Shown in pieces: positions 25,148 to 33,444 of a DNA stretch of 57,729 bases. Source of the stretch: Ga0077530 sp035565975 (GTDB lineage: Bacteria > Pseudomonadota > Alphaproteobacteria > Rhizobiales > Hyphomicrobiaceae); contig DATMRT010000100.1 in assembly GCA_035565975.1 (NCBI GenBank), positions 1 through 57,729 of the forward strand. Direction: 5' to 3'. Within the stretch, counting starts at the first letter, position 1. The number at the start of each line of letters is the position of its first letter. A program made the translations under genes and the position numbers. The notes beneath the pieces are model-generated. The model was given only the letters and a program-made list of their open reading frames with translations. It was not told the origin of the DNA and did not search any database.

Positions 25148-25624
25148 ATGCGACGCATTCTCCAAGCGGCTGCGGCCAGTCTCGTGGCCAGCTTCGCGGT
25201 CGTCCTCGCGATCTCCGGAAACGCGCACGCCAGCGGCCTGGCGCTGCCGGTGCCGACGGTCACCATTCTCCAAGGCGACGTGCTTGCCGACGAGCTGGTC
25301 GGCGAGGAGCGCTTCATCGTCAATGCGCGTCAGGTTCAAGGCTTCTTTACGTCGCGTGACGCGGTGGTCGGCAAGGTGGCGCGGCGTGTTCTTCCTGCCG
25401 GGCACGCCATTCCGATCAATGCGTTGCGCGAGCCGTGGGTGTTCAAAGAGGGCGATCGTGTTCCGATCGTATTTGCCTTTGGCGGGCTCAATATCGAAGC
25501 CACGGGCATTGCGCTCGAACCCGGCATCGCTGGCAAGCTGATCAGCGTCCGCAATGCGGACACGGGGATCATCGTCCGTGGCGTCGTCGCTGAAAGTGGT
25601 CGTGTAGAGGTTGGGAAAGACTGA
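25148..25624 (+). CDS. flgA: Flagellar P-ring assembly chaperone FlgA
   Basis: The ATG at 25148 with GAGGGGAGCC upstream gives 158 residues. A signal peptide (about 1-28, ending NAHAS) precedes the SAF/FlgA domain, with a VGKVARRVLPAGHAIPIN segment and a terminal IIVRGVV strand. This is the short FlgA form. It helps FlgI polymerise around the rod in the periplasm. The stop lies 4 bases before the flgI ATG. Confidence 0.92.
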   Translation: MRRILQAAAASLVASFAVVLAISGNAHASGLALPVPTVTILQGDVLADELVGEERFIVNARQVQGFFTSRDAVVGKVARRVLPAGHAIPINALREPWVFKEGDRVPIVFAFGGLNIEATGIALEPGIAGKLISVRNADTGIIVRGVVAESGRVEVGKD

Positions 25625-25628
25625 GGGA

Positions 25629-26741
25629 ATGCTGTCTCGGTTGCGACTGCTGCTTCTTGCCGCCCTCCCGCTCATGCTCGTCGCGAGCGAGGTGTGGGCC
25701 GAGGTGCGCGTCAAGGACATCACGACCGTGCGCGGCGTTCGCCCCAATCAGCTCGTCGGCTATGGCCTCGTTACCGGCCTCAAGGGGACGGGCGACAGCC
25801 TGCGCAACTCGCCGTTCACCGAGCAGTCCATGAACTCGATGCTCGAGCGCCTCGGCGTCAACGTCCGCGGTCTCGACATGCGCACGCGCAACGTGGCGGC
25901 GGTCCTCGTGACGGCAGAGCTTCCGGCGTTTTCTGTCGGCGGCAACCGCATCGACGTTTCCGTTGCCTCGCTTGCCGATGCGACGTCGCTGGCGGGCGGC
26001 ACGCTCGTGATGACGCCGTTGCAGGGGGCCGATGGGCAAATCTATGCGGTGGCGCAGGGCTCGGTCGTCGTCGCCGGTTTCCAGGCACAAGGCCAGAGCG
26101 AGACCCTCACACACGGCGTGCCCACTTCGGGCCGCATTACGGGCGGCGCGCTCGTCGAGCGTGATGCGCCGGACCTCCTCGCGTCGACGCGCACGCTCTA
26201 CCTCGAGCTGAAGAATCCCGACTTCGGCACGGCCGTCGCCATCGTCGATGCCATCAACGCCTACACCGTGCAGACGACGAAGCGCCGTCTCGCGCGCGAG
26301 GCTGGGTCGAGCTCGCTCGCCGTCGATGTGCCGAGCGGTACGACCGCCGCGCGCTTCCTCGCCAACATCGGCCAGCTCACCATCGAACCGGACGTACCGG
26401 CGCGCATCATCGTCGACGAGCGCACGGGCACGATCGTCATCAGCCGCAATGTCAAGGTCAGCCGGGTTGCGGTCACGCACGGCAACCTGACCGTTCGGGT
26501 GATCGAAACCCCCTCCGTCTCACAGCCGGCGCCCTTCTCCAAGGGGCAGACGGTCGTGACGTCGACGACGGAAGTCTCGGCCCATCAGGAGAACGGCAAC
26601 TTTGCGATCGTCGATGGAGTCGACCTGCAGAGCCTGGTGACCGGGCTCAACCGCATGGGTCTGAAACCGCTCGGCATCATCGCGATCCTGCAGGCGATCA
26701 AGACCGCGGGCGCGCTGCAGGCCGAACTCGTGGTGCAGTGA
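25629..26741 (+). CDS. flgI: Flagellar P-ring protein FlgI
   Basis: The ATG at 25629 gives 370 residues with a signal peptide (about 1-22, ending VWA). Mature FlgI follows with VRVKDITTVRGVRPNQLVGYG, then NVAAVLVTAELP, and a C-terminal DLQSLVTGLNRMGLKPLGIIAILQAIK segment. A TTG six codons upstream would overlap flgA and is less likely, because the signal peptide starts at the ATG. It forms the peptidoglycan-level bushing. Confidence 0.96.
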   Translation: MLSRLRLLLLAALPLMLVASEVWAEVRVKDITTVRGVRPNQLVGYGLVTGLKGTGDSLRNSPFTEQSMNSMLERLGVNVRGLDMRTRNVAAVLVTAELPAFSVGGNRIDVSVASLADATSLAGGTLVMTPLQGADGQIYAVAQGSVVVAGFQAQGQSETLTHGVPTSGRITGGALVERDAPDLLASTRTLYLELKNPDFGTAVAIVDAINAYTVQTTKRRLAREAGSSSLAVDVPSGTTAARFLANIGQLTIEPDVPARIIVDERTGTIVISRNVKVSRVAVTHGNLTVRVIETPSVSQPAPFSKGQTVVTSTTEVSAHQENGNFAIVDGVDLQSLVTGLNRMGLKPLGIIAILQAIKTAGALQAELVVQ

Positions 26742-26751
26742 GGCAAGAGGA

Positions 26752-27387
26752 ATGAAGAGGCGGATGAGAGTGGCGCGCGACAGGAGGTCCAGGCAAGCCG
26801 CGGCAGCAGTCGCGCTGCTGCTGGCTTCTTGCGCTTGGCCGGTGCCGACCTCCGCACAGACACCGGCCGCCAAGAACGTGTTGAAAGTGGCGCCCAACGT
26901 CGTGCCTCGTGCACGGACGCCACGCATGGTGCCGATCGTTCCGGAGCCGAAGCAACCGGCGGCGAAAGAGCCCGATAGGTCACTCTCCGTTGCGGACCAG
27001 TATTGCCAGGCCGTCCTCGAGCCGGCGCGCGAGGCGCGTTACGCCCACCAGACGGCGGAGCTCCAGGCCCTGAGCCGTGCGCTCGATGACCGCATGGCCA
27101 AGATCGAGACGCGGATCGCCGAGCTCAAGGAGTGGGTGGCGCGGCGCGAGGACTTCGCCAACCGCACGAGCGAGCAACTCGTGTCCATCTATTCCGGCAT
27201 GCGTCCCGAGGCAGCCTCCGAGCAGCTGGCGAAGATCGAGGAAAGCACGGCCGCCGCCATCCTGGCAAAACTCACGCCGCGCGTCGCGAGCCAGATCCTC
27301 AATGACATGCCGGCTGATAGAGCCGCCCGGCTCGCCATGATCCTCATGGGGGCATCGCGCAAGACCGATCCCGGAGGCGGCTCGTGA
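26752..27387 (+). CDS. motE: MotE-type flagellar protein (MgtE-N-like domain)
   Basis: This protein has 211 residues. A signal/anchor at about 14-36 and a Pro-rich stretch precede a periplasmic coiled coil (about 98-135, ELQALSRALDDRM and IAELKEWVARR). The C-terminal helical domain (AILAKLTPRVASQILNDMP) resembles the MgtE N-terminal fold. MotE is a known MotC chaperone in Sinorhizobium, and motC is encoded here at 35000. The stop overlaps the flgH GTG start. Confidence 0.88.
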   Translation: MKRRMRVARDRRSRQAAAAVALLLASCAWPVPTSAQTPAAKNVLKVAPNVVPRARTPRMVPIVPEPKQPAAKEPDRSLSVADQYCQAVLEPAREARYAHQTAELQALSRALDDRMAKIETRIAELKEWVARREDFANRTSEQLVSIYSGMRPEAASEQLAKIEESTAAAILAKLTPRVASQILNDMPADRAARLAMILMGASRKTDPGGGS

Positions 27388-28184
27388 GTGTGCTCGATAG
27401 TGTTTCGAACGGATGCGCGCGGATGCGGATTGCCTCTGTCGCGATCTGGCACGGGCGCGTCGCCGTGCTCGCGGTCGTGGCGACCGTGAGTGTCGGCTGC
27501 TCGCTCAAGACCGAGGAGATCAACAAGGAGCCTACGTTGAGCCCGGTCGGTGCGGGTATCGAGCAAAAGGCAGTGACGCCGGCAACCTATGATCACATGC
27601 ACCGCGCTGCCTTCAAGCGGCCCGAAGGCGAGAACAGCACGTCGCTCTGGACGCCGCGGGGTGCGGATCTGTTCCGCGACCGCCGCGCCCGGCGGCTCGG
27701 CGATATCCTGACGGTCACGATCTCCATGAAGGATCGGGCGATCATGGACAACCGCTCGAAGCGCTCGCGCGACTCCGCGCAGGGTTTCGGGCTCGACTGG
27801 GCGCATGACGTGGCCACATTCGGCGTCAAGTCGTCGGGCAAGGCGGCGGTCGAATCGGCCCTCAAGTCCAATACGGCCTCGGACGGCAAGGGCGAGATCG
27901 AGCGTTCGGAGAACATTGATCTGAGGCTCGCTGCGGTTGTCACCGACGTCCTGCCGAACGGCAACCTGCTCATCCAGGGCTCGCAGGAGATGCGGGTCAA
28001 CTACGAGCTGCGCGTGCTGACGTTTACCGGCGTGGTCAACGTCACCGATATCCGCGCCGACAATACGATCCCCTACGAGCGCATTGCCGAGGCACGCATC
28101 TCTTATGGCGGGCGCGGACGCTCGATGGAGGTCCAGCAGCCGGCCTGGGGGCACCAGCTGCTCGACCAGGTGAGCCCGTTCTGA
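27384..28184 (+). CDS. flgH: Flagellar L-ring protein FlgH
   Basis: This protein has 266 residues from a GTG with GGAGG upstream, overlapping motE. FlgH hallmarks follow: a LFRDRRARRLGDILTV segment, a central low-complexity region, then VLPNGNLLIQGSQEMRVN and a terminal GRGRSMEVQQPAWGHQLLDQVSPF. It should be an outer-membrane lipoprotein with the modified cysteine at residue 39 (SVGC). That lipobox has Ser at -3, which is weaker than usual. An internal start at residue 14 would give a more compact signal peptide. Confidence 0.94.
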   Translation: MSVLDSVSNGCARMRIASVAIWHGRVAVLAVVATVSVGCSLKTEEINKEPTLSPVGAGIEQKAVTPATYDHMHRAAFKRPEGENSTSLWTPRGADLFRDRRARRLGDILTVTISMKDRAIMDNRSKRSRDSAQGFGLDWAHDVATFGVKSSGKAAVESALKSNTASDGKGEIERSENIDLRLAAVVTDVLPNGNLLIQGSQEMRVNYELRVLTFTGVVNVTDIRADNTIPYERIAEARISYGGRGRSMEVQQPAWGHQLLDQVSPF

Positions 28185-28206
28185 AGCGCGAAGGATCACC
28201 TGGAGG

Positions 28207-28746
28207 ATGGCCGAGGAAACCGAAGGCAAAGCAGCGGCAAAGGGCGGCGGCGCGGGGGCGTTCATCATCGCGCTGGTGCTGCTTGCCGTCATCGGCGCCG
28301 GAGCGGGCGCTGGTTTCAGCATGATGTTTTTCAGCGGCGGCGCGCCGGCGCACGAGGCGGAAGGAGACAAGCGCCAATTGCAGATCGTGCAAGGTGCGGC
28401 CAAGCATGGTGAGGCGAAAGGCGGGGGTGCGCACGGTGCCTCAGAGGCCAGCAAGGTCCAGATCGCGAATCTTGATCCCATTCTGGTCACGCTCGCCGGG
28501 CCGCAGCGAAGCTGGGCGCGGCTGGAGCTCGGCGTCATCCTCGAAGGTCCGGGCACGCCCGATGATGGCGTCCTGCTCAAGTCCATGACCGAGGACATCA
28601 TGGCCTTCATGCGGACCGTGCCGCTCGTTCACGTCGAGAGCGCTGCCGGCGTCGAGTATCTCCGCGAGGATATCGAGGAGATCGCGCGCCTGCGCAGCAA
28701 GGGGCGGACGCGCAGTGTCATCCTGCGCTCGCTGGTGGTCGAATGA
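28207..28746 (+). CDS. fliL: Flagellar basal-body-associated protein FliL
   Basis: This single-pass inner-membrane protein has 179 residues. It has a short cytoplasmic N-terminus, a helix at about 18-42 (FIIALVLLAVIGAGAGAGFS), a flexible linker, and a periplasmic stomatin-like domain (about 80-179) ending MTEDIMAFMRTVPLVHVES. The C-terminal DIEEIARLRSKGRTRSVILRSLVVE is typical. FliL surrounds the stator to raise torque. GGAGG lies just before the ATG, and the gene overlaps fliP by four bases. Confidence 0.92.
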   Translation: MAEETEGKAAAKGGGAGAFIIALVLLAVIGAGAGAGFSMMFFSGGAPAHEAEGDKRQLQIVQGAAKHGEAKGGGAHGASEASKVQIANLDPILVTLAGPQRSWARLELGVILEGPGTPDDGVLLKSMTEDIMAFMRTVPLVHVESAAGVEYLREDIEEIARLRSKGRTRSVILRSLVVE

Positions 28747-29498
28747 AGCGCTTCGCGGTCATTGTCGCCCTCGCGCTCGTGCTGCTGCCGGGCGCGGCGC
28801 TCGCGCAGACGATCAATCTCCAGGATCTGATCCCGGAGGGGCAGGGCTCGACGAGCGCCCGCATACTGCAACTCATCGCCCTGATCTCGGTGCTGTCGGT
28901 TGCGCCGGGCCTCCTCGTCACGGTCACGTGTTTCACGCGCTTCATCATTGCGCTCTCGTTCCTGCGCTCGGGCGTCGGACTTCCCTCGACGCCATCGAAT
29001 ATCGTGCTGATCAGCCTCGCACTTTTCATGACGTTCTTCGTCATGGCGCCGGTCTTCGACCGCATGTGGACGCAGGGCGTTCAGCCGCTGATGGAGAACA
29101 AGATCGATGAGCGCGAGGCCTACCAGCGCATGACGGGGCCGCTGCGCGAGTTCATGCAGGCGAACGTGCGCGAGAAGGACATTCAGCTTTTCCAGAGCAT
29201 CTCGCAGACCCGGACGCCACCGGCGACGCCTGACGCTTCAGGCCAGCCCGTAGCTGTCGACATGCGCGTTCTGGTGCCGGCCTTCATGATTTCGGAGCTG
29301 CGGCGCGGTTTCGAGATCGGCTTCCTGATCATCCTGCCGTTTCTCGTGATCGATCTGATCGTCGCGACGCTGGTGATGTCGATGGGCATGATGATGCTGC
29401 CGCCGACGGCAATCTCGTTGCCGTTCAAGGTCCTGTTTTTCGTGCTGATCGACGGCTGGAACCTGCTTGTCGGCGGTCTGGTGCGTTCGTTCGGATAG
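28743..29498 (+). CDS. fliP: Flagellar export gate protein FliP
   Basis: This protein has 251 residues. A cleavable signal (about 1-20, ALAQ) is followed by helices with the family segments LVTVTCFTRFIIALSFLR, VPAFMISELRRGFEIGFLI and LIVATLVMSMGMMMLPP. FliP forms the FliPQR pore with FliQ (46776) and FliR (49250), which are encoded about 18 kb away. No fliO gene is seen upstream. It is the last gene of the motA block; 215 bases then separate it from flagellin. Confidence 0.96.
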   Translation: MKRFAVIVALALVLLPGAALAQTINLQDLIPEGQGSTSARILQLIALISVLSVAPGLLVTVTCFTRFIIALSFLRSGVGLPSTPSNIVLISLALFMTFFVMAPVFDRMWTQGVQPLMENKIDEREAYQRMTGPLREFMQANVREKDIQLFQSISQTRTPPATPDASGQPVAVDMRVLVPAFMISELRRGFEIGFLIILPFLVIDLIVATLVMSMGMMMLPPTAISLPFKVLFFVLIDGWNLLVGGLVRSFG

Positions 29499-29713
29499 CA
29501 GCGCGAAAAAATTCCTAATCGCGTGCAGATAACGATTGGCTAATCCGACGAACAAAGTTAACTGGGGCTTAGTACATCCGAGATACTAGTGGCGTTGATA
29601 GCGGGCCGGGGGGGCCATCCCAGCAGGGATGTACGCCGGGGGCATGATGCCGATCCGCTATACCGGACGATCCGGTATGTCCCAAAAAGTTCCTCTCCTT
29701 ACGGGGCATACGA
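29499..29713 (+). promoter_or_regulatory. Flagellin promoter and structured 5' leader
   Basis: The gap before flagellin holds an AT-richer upstream part (29505-29570, the likely promoter) and a strongly structured downstream part. GTACATCC (29572-29579) can pair with GGATGTAC (29627-29634), while CATCCC (29616-29621) can pair with GGGATG (29626-29631). These are mutually exclusive. A third hairpin, ATACCGGA-CGA-TCCGGTAT, is at 29660-29678. No sigma-54 element is evident. In Alphaproteobacteria FlbT acts on the flagellin leader, so this is a candidate target (inference). Confidence 0.5.
29660..29678 (+). promoter_or_regulatory. Perfect hairpin in the flagellin leader
   Basis: ATACCGGA and TCCGGTAT form an 8-base perfect inverted repeat around CGA. 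It ends 35 bases before the flagellin ATG and is followed by a run of A residues. It could be an RNA hairpin that controls message stability, or a DNA operator. Confidence 0.5.
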
Positions 29714-30760
29714 ATGGCCAACAGCATCAATACCAATTTCGCCGCGCAGACCGCGCTCCAGAGCCTCAACGCCATCAACAAGAGTCTGACGACCACTCAG
29801 AGCCGGATCTCGACCGGCCTGCGCGTTGCGACCGCTCAGGACAGCGCCGCCTACTGGTCTATGGCGACCTCCATGCGCGCCGACAACAAGTCGCTTTCCG
29901 CCGTCAATGACGCGCTCGGGATCGGCGCCGCCATGATGGACACCGCTTACACCGGCATGAACGCCGCGATCGATGTCGTGAAGGAGATGGGCTCGCTCCT
30001 CGTCGCCGCGCGTCAGCCGGGCGTCGACAAAGCCGACATCCAGACGGAAATCGACGAGCTGCAGAACCAGCTCCGCACGATCGCGAAGTCTGCCTCGATC
30101 GCCGGCGAGAATTGGCTCGGCGTCGATACGGGCGGCACGTCCTATCAGGCTGCAGAGTCGATCGTCTCGTCGTTCTCGCGCAGCGCTGGTGCGAACGGTT
30201 CGGAGGTCTCGGTCGGTACTTTGACGGTCGACGTTGAGAGCTTCTTCCTGCTCGACGCCAACACGGATGGCACGGCTGGCGCCGCTGCTGACACGGGCTC
30301 GGCGACTGCTGATGCGCTCGGCATTCTTGGCTCTGCCCGGTTGAGCCGCGCTGATGCTGATACTGGCGGTGTTCCGCGTGGCTCTATCGATGCGGCGGGC
30401 ACGATCGTCCTCGTGAACTACGATCCCGATAGTTCGAGCGTAGCTCCTGCCGAGATCGACATCACGAGCGCTTCGGACGACGACATCGAGGATTACATCC
30501 AGGCCGTCGATGCGGCACTGACCGAGATGACGGCTGCCGCGACGATCATGGGCTCGACCAAGAAGCGCATCGATATCCAGAAGGATTTCGTCGGCAGCCT
30601 CATGGATGCCCTCGACCGCTCGATCTCGACGCTCGTCGATGCCGACATGAATGCGGAGTCGACCCGCCTCCAGGCGCTCCAGGTCCAGCAGCAGCTCGGC
30701 ATCCAGTCGCTGTCGATCGCTAATGCCAACGGCCAGAACATCCTCGCGCTGTTCCGCTAA
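29714..30760 (+). CDS. fliC: Flagellin
   Basis: This filament subunit has 348 residues. The N-terminal D0/D1 region starts MANSINTNFAAQTALQSLN, with a SRISTGLRVATAQDSAAYWSM-type segment near 37-57. A short variable centre (about 140-265) is rich in Ala, Asp and Thr. The C-terminal D1/D0 region has QQQLGIQSLSIANANGQNIL before the final LFR. It is the only flagellin gene in the window. No fliS, fliD or fliA lies nearby, consistent with FlaF/FlbT-type control. It stands alone between a structured leader and a strong terminator, so it is probably monocistronic. Confidence 0.96.
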   Translation: MANSINTNFAAQTALQSLNAINKSLTTTQSRISTGLRVATAQDSAAYWSMATSMRADNKSLSAVNDALGIGAAMMDTAYTGMNAAIDVVKEMGSLLVAARQPGVDKADIQTEIDELQNQLRTIAKSASIAGENWLGVDTGGTSYQAAESIVSSFSRSAGANGSEVSVGTLTVDVESFFLLDANTDGTAGAAADTGSATADALGILGSARLSRADADTGGVPRGSIDAAGTIVLVNYDPDSSSVAPAEIDITSASDDDIEDYIQAVDAALTEMTAAATIMGSTKKRIDIQKDFVGSLMDALDRSISTLVDADMNAESTRLQALQVQQQLGIQSLSIANANGQNILALFR

Positions 30761-30772
30761 GCAACTCGAAGG

Positions 30773-30815
30773 CGCGCGGGCTCCGATCACCGGAGCCCGC
30801 GCGTTTTTATTTTTA
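30773..30815 (+). terminator. Rho-independent terminator of flagellin
   Basis: A 13-base perfect stem CGCGCGGGCTCCG / CGGAGCCCGCGCG around ATCAC is followed by TTTTTATTTTTA. It starts 12 bases after the flagellin stop codon. This is the clearest intrinsic terminator in the window. Confidence 0.95.
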
Positions 30816-30932
30816 GGGCCCTGTGGCAGGTCCGATGCCGGTCCGAGCGCCATGGCGGCGCGGTCACGCGCGCACTTCCCTTCGCCTCAAGCATCCACCC
30901 CGACAACTTCGCGCAAGGTTCCTGGCCGATGG

Positions 30933-31008
30933 TAAAGCGTCGGACCTCAAATGCGACCTACGGTTCGTACCGGGCTTAGAGTCGCATTTGAGGTCTAACG
31001 TCGCTTTA
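30933..31008. repeat. Long palindromic repeat, copy 1
   Basis: Outer arms TAAAGCG (30933-30939) and CGCTTTA (31002-31008) enclose a perfect 14-base inverted repeat, ACCTCAAATGCGAC (30944-30957) and GTCGCATTTGAGGT (30981-30994). A small CGGT/ACCG hairpin sits in the loop. There is no T-run, so this is not a terminator. Its right half resembles the right half of copy 2 (CTAAAGC-(G/A)ACG start on the reverse strand). Confidence 0.8.
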
Positions 31009-31020
31009 GACTCAATTTTC

Positions 31021-31093
31021 TAAGGCAACTTTGGACTTGAGATTCGCTCCCTGCCCGGGTCGAGGTGAGGCGAATTTCAAGTTCGTTGCTTTA
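31021..31093. repeat. Long palindromic repeat, copy 2 (diverged)
   Basis: The left arm (31021-31050) begins TAAGGCAAC and contains ACTTGAGATTCGC. The right arm (31067-31093) contains GCGAATTTCAAGT and ends TTGCTTTA. Several mismatches are purine or pyrimidine transitions that an RNA helix would accept as G-U pairs. Together with copy 1, 12 bases away, it looks like a tandem duplication or two insertions of one element. Confidence 0.65.
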
Positions 31094-31120
31094 GCCCTCG
31101 AGCCATCCCTTTGCGCATGA

Positions 31121-32788
31121 GTGGTGATGCTAAGCAGTGATCAATTTTCCCGGCTGCTGTCGGGTCTGGCCGCGCTCGGAGCGCGCAGGCTGGTACTTCT
31201 CGGGCTGGTCGGCCTTTCCGTGATGGCTGCGGTCGTGACGGCGGCCGTCCATCTCGGCCGCCCCGCGATGCAGCCTATCTACACGGGTCTTTCGGCGCAG
31301 GATGTCTCGCGCATCACGGCCGCGCTGGCCGAGGCGGGCATCTCATTCGACGTCAACGAGCAGCGAAGCGCCGTCATGGTGCCGTTCGGGCAGACGGCGC
31401 GTGCGCGCTCGCTGCTCGCGCAGAAAGGTCTGCCGAACAGCTCGCGCGCCGGCTACGAGTTGTTCGACCAGATGGGATCGATCGGTCTCACGTCCTTCAT
31501 GCAGGAAGTGACGCGAGTGCGCGCGCTCGAGGGTGAGATTGCCCGCACGATCCAGGCGCTCGACGGCGTCGGGGCCGCGCGTGTCCATCTCGTGCTCGCC
31601 GATCCAGGCTCCTTCCGTCGCGAGCGGCGCGATCCCTCGGCCTCGGTGCTGCTCCGACTCGACGAGCGCTGGCAGAATTCGGCCGCGCAGGCCGTCCGCC
31701 ATATCGTGGCGGCGGCTGTGCCCGGTATGAAGATCGAGCAGGTCAATGTTGCGGCGACGGACGGCCGTCTGCTCGCGTCCGGCGGCGATGAGCTGACGCT
31801 CGGCACGGCCAAACACGCCGAGATGGAGCGCTCGATGGCCGCGGAGCTCGAGCAGCGCGTGAGCCGGACGCTTTCCGCGGTGCTCGGATCCGGCAACTAC
31901 CAGGTGAGCGCGACGGTCCGGCTCGATGTCGATCGCCAGCAGGTCAATGAGACGGTCTTCGATCCGAAGTCGCGCATCGAGCGCTCGGTCCGCACGGTGA
32001 AGCAGTCCGGCCAGTCCGAGGACAGCGGCTCGAAGCCGGCAGTTGGCGTCGTTGCCAACCTGCCCAAGGAGGAAAGCGCCCAGGCCGATGGCGAGAAGCG
32101 CCGCCAGCGCGAGGACCGGCGCGAGGAGCTGGTCAACTACGAGCTGAACACCAAGACGACGCAGACCGTCCGCGAGGGCTATCGCGTGAAGCGGCAGGCC
32201 ATTGCGGTCGTGATCAGCCGCAAGCATCTGACCGAGTCGCTCGGCGGCGGTGCGACACCGGAGGCTCAAGAGGCGCGCCTCGCCGAGCTGAAGCGTCTCG
32301 TCGCGGCGGCAACAGGTTCGAGTGCCGAGCGCGAGGACGTGGTGGAGATCGCCGCTGTCGACCTTACTACAGGCGACAATGCGCTGGCGCCGGTGTCCGG
32401 GCCTGGCATCAAAGACTATCTGATGATGAACGCCGGCACGGCCATGAACGCGCTCGCGATGCTCGGCGTGGTCTTCCTGGTGGTCTGGTTTGGCCTGCGC
32501 CCGGTCACGCGCGTTCTTAGCCAGCAGCCCGCGATCGCGCTCGAGGGAACCGCCGCGCCGGCACTGGAGAATCAGACAGCCAGCGCCGACGTTCCGGCGA
32601 TCGCGCCTCCGCAAGGTGGGATTGCCGGTGCGCTGACGGACGGCACGCATGAGGGGGCGCTTCAGCAGTTGCCGCGTCGCAAGAACAATGCCGCGATGCG
32701 TGAGAAGCTCGAGGCGCTGGTCGAATCCGATGCAGCCGAGGTGACGAAGGTCCTCAAGGGCTGGATGCAGAGCGCGAAGGCCACATGA
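31121..32788 (+). CDS. fliF: Flagellar MS-ring protein FliF
   Basis: This protein has 555 residues and two membrane helices (about 24-45 and 438-457). They flank a periplasmic ring region containing FDVNEQRSAVMVPFGQTARARSLLAQ and the YscJ/FliF motif GLPNSSRAGYELFD. The cytoplasmic C-terminus (MREKLEALVESDAAEVTKVLKGWM) is the FliG-binding segment. FliF nucleates the basal body around the export gate. The start could be either GTG at 31121-31126 or the ATG at 31127; none has a strong ribosome site. It overlaps the next gene (ATGATG). Confidence 0.96.
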   Translation: MVMLSSDQFSRLLSGLAALGARRLVLLGLVGLSVMAAVVTAAVHLGRPAMQPIYTGLSAQDVSRITAALAEAGISFDVNEQRSAVMVPFGQTARARSLLAQKGLPNSSRAGYELFDQMGSIGLTSFMQEVTRVRALEGEIARTIQALDGVGAARVHLVLADPGSFRRERRDPSASVLLRLDERWQNSAAQAVRHIVAAAVPGMKIEQVNVAATDGRLLASGGDELTLGTAKHAEMERSMAAELEQRVSRTLSAVLGSGNYQVSATVRLDVDRQQVNETVFDPKSRIERSVRTVKQSGQSEDSGSKPAVGVVANLPKEESAQADGEKRRQREDRREELVNYELNTKTTQTVREGYRVKRQAIAVVISRKHLTESLGGGATPEAQEARLAELKRLVAAATGSSAEREDVVEIAAVDLTTGDNALAPVSGPGIKDYLMMNAGTAMNALAMLGVVFLVVWFGLRPVTRVLSQQPAIALEGTAAPALENQTASADVPAIAPPQGGIAGALTDGTHEGALQQLPRRKNNAAMREKLEALVESDAAEVTKVLKGWMQSAKAT

Positions 32789-33444
32789 TGGCGCGGCCCA
32801 TCCAGCATTTTCTGAAGGAATTCGCGAGCGGCGAGACGCACTTCCAGCCGCCTTTGGCGCGGCCGGTGCCGGCTGCGCCTGTCGAGACAGCAGCGGCGCC
32901 GACACCAGCGCCGGATATGCTCGCGATCAAAGTGCAGGAGGCTTACCAGAAGGGGCTTGCCGCCGGCCGCGCGTTGGAGCGCGAGGCAACGGAGGCGCAG
33001 GCGGCCGAGCTTGCCGTCGATTTCGAGCGACAGGTCGAGGCGGTGCGCAGCACGTTCTCGGCGGCGCTTGCTGACAACCTTGTGACGGAGCTGCGCACCG
33101 CCGTCGAGGCCGCCAGTGCGCGCCTCTCGTCGCACGCTGCGACGGCGCTCATGCCGTTCCTGCGCGACGGCATTACGCAGGCGGCTATCACGAGCTTCGT
33201 CAAGGAGCTCGGCAGCATGATCGATACGACGGAGGGGCTTTCCGTCGAAGTCGCGTGCCCGAAGGACATCGTCGATCTGCTGCGGGAGCGGCTGGCCGAG
33301 GCCATGGCCGCACGCGGCGCGCCGCCAGGCAGCGTGCGCTGCGTGCCCGGCGATACGGCCGACATCCGAGTCACGCTCAATGAGACGGTTATCGAGACGC
33401 GCCTTGCCGAGTGGCTCTCGCGGCTCGAAGGAGTGCTCCGCTGA
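32785..33444 (+). CDS. fliH: FliH-like flagellar export ATPase regulator
   Basis: This protein has 219 residues. A Pro/Ala-rich N-terminus is followed by a helical/coiled-coil segment (about 50-105, AYQKGLAAGRALERE and ELAVDFERQVEAV). The C-terminal domain (VEVACPKDIVDLLRERLAEAM, CVPGDTADIRVTLNETVIETRLAEWLSRLEGVL) fits FliH/SctL. The position right after fliF suits FliH. It should tether FliI to the C-ring through FliN. Sequence divergence is high, as usual in this family. The stop overlaps the motB start. Confidence 0.75.
   Translation: MMARPIQHFLKEFASGETHFQPPLARPVPAAPVETAAAPTPAPDMLAIKVQEAYQKGLAAGRALEREATEAQAAELAVDFERQVEAVRSTFSAALADNLVTELRTAVEAASARLSSHAATALMPFLRDGITQAAITSFVKELGSMIDTTEGLSVEVACPKDIVDLLRERLAEAMAARGAPPGSVRCVPGDTADIRVTLNETVIETRLAEWLSRLEGVLR

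Larger units (their letters stand above)
30816..31120. other. Intergenic region before fliF containing two tandem palindromic repeats
   Basis: There is no gene in these 305 bases. The first 115 bases show nothing distinctive. Two long, diverged palindromic units occupy 30933-31093, leaving only about 27 bases before the fliF start. The fliF promoter must therefore overlap or precede the palindromes. Confidence 0.6.

Noticed and set aside
29589..29910. Short plus-strand frames within and across the flagellin leader
   Set aside because: They have no ribosome sites and no protein-like composition, and they run into flagellin out of frame.
30773..31093. CRISPR-like or phage attachment interpretation of the repeats after flagellin
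   Set aside because: There are only two diverged palindromic units, with no regular spacers, integrase or tRNA nearby.
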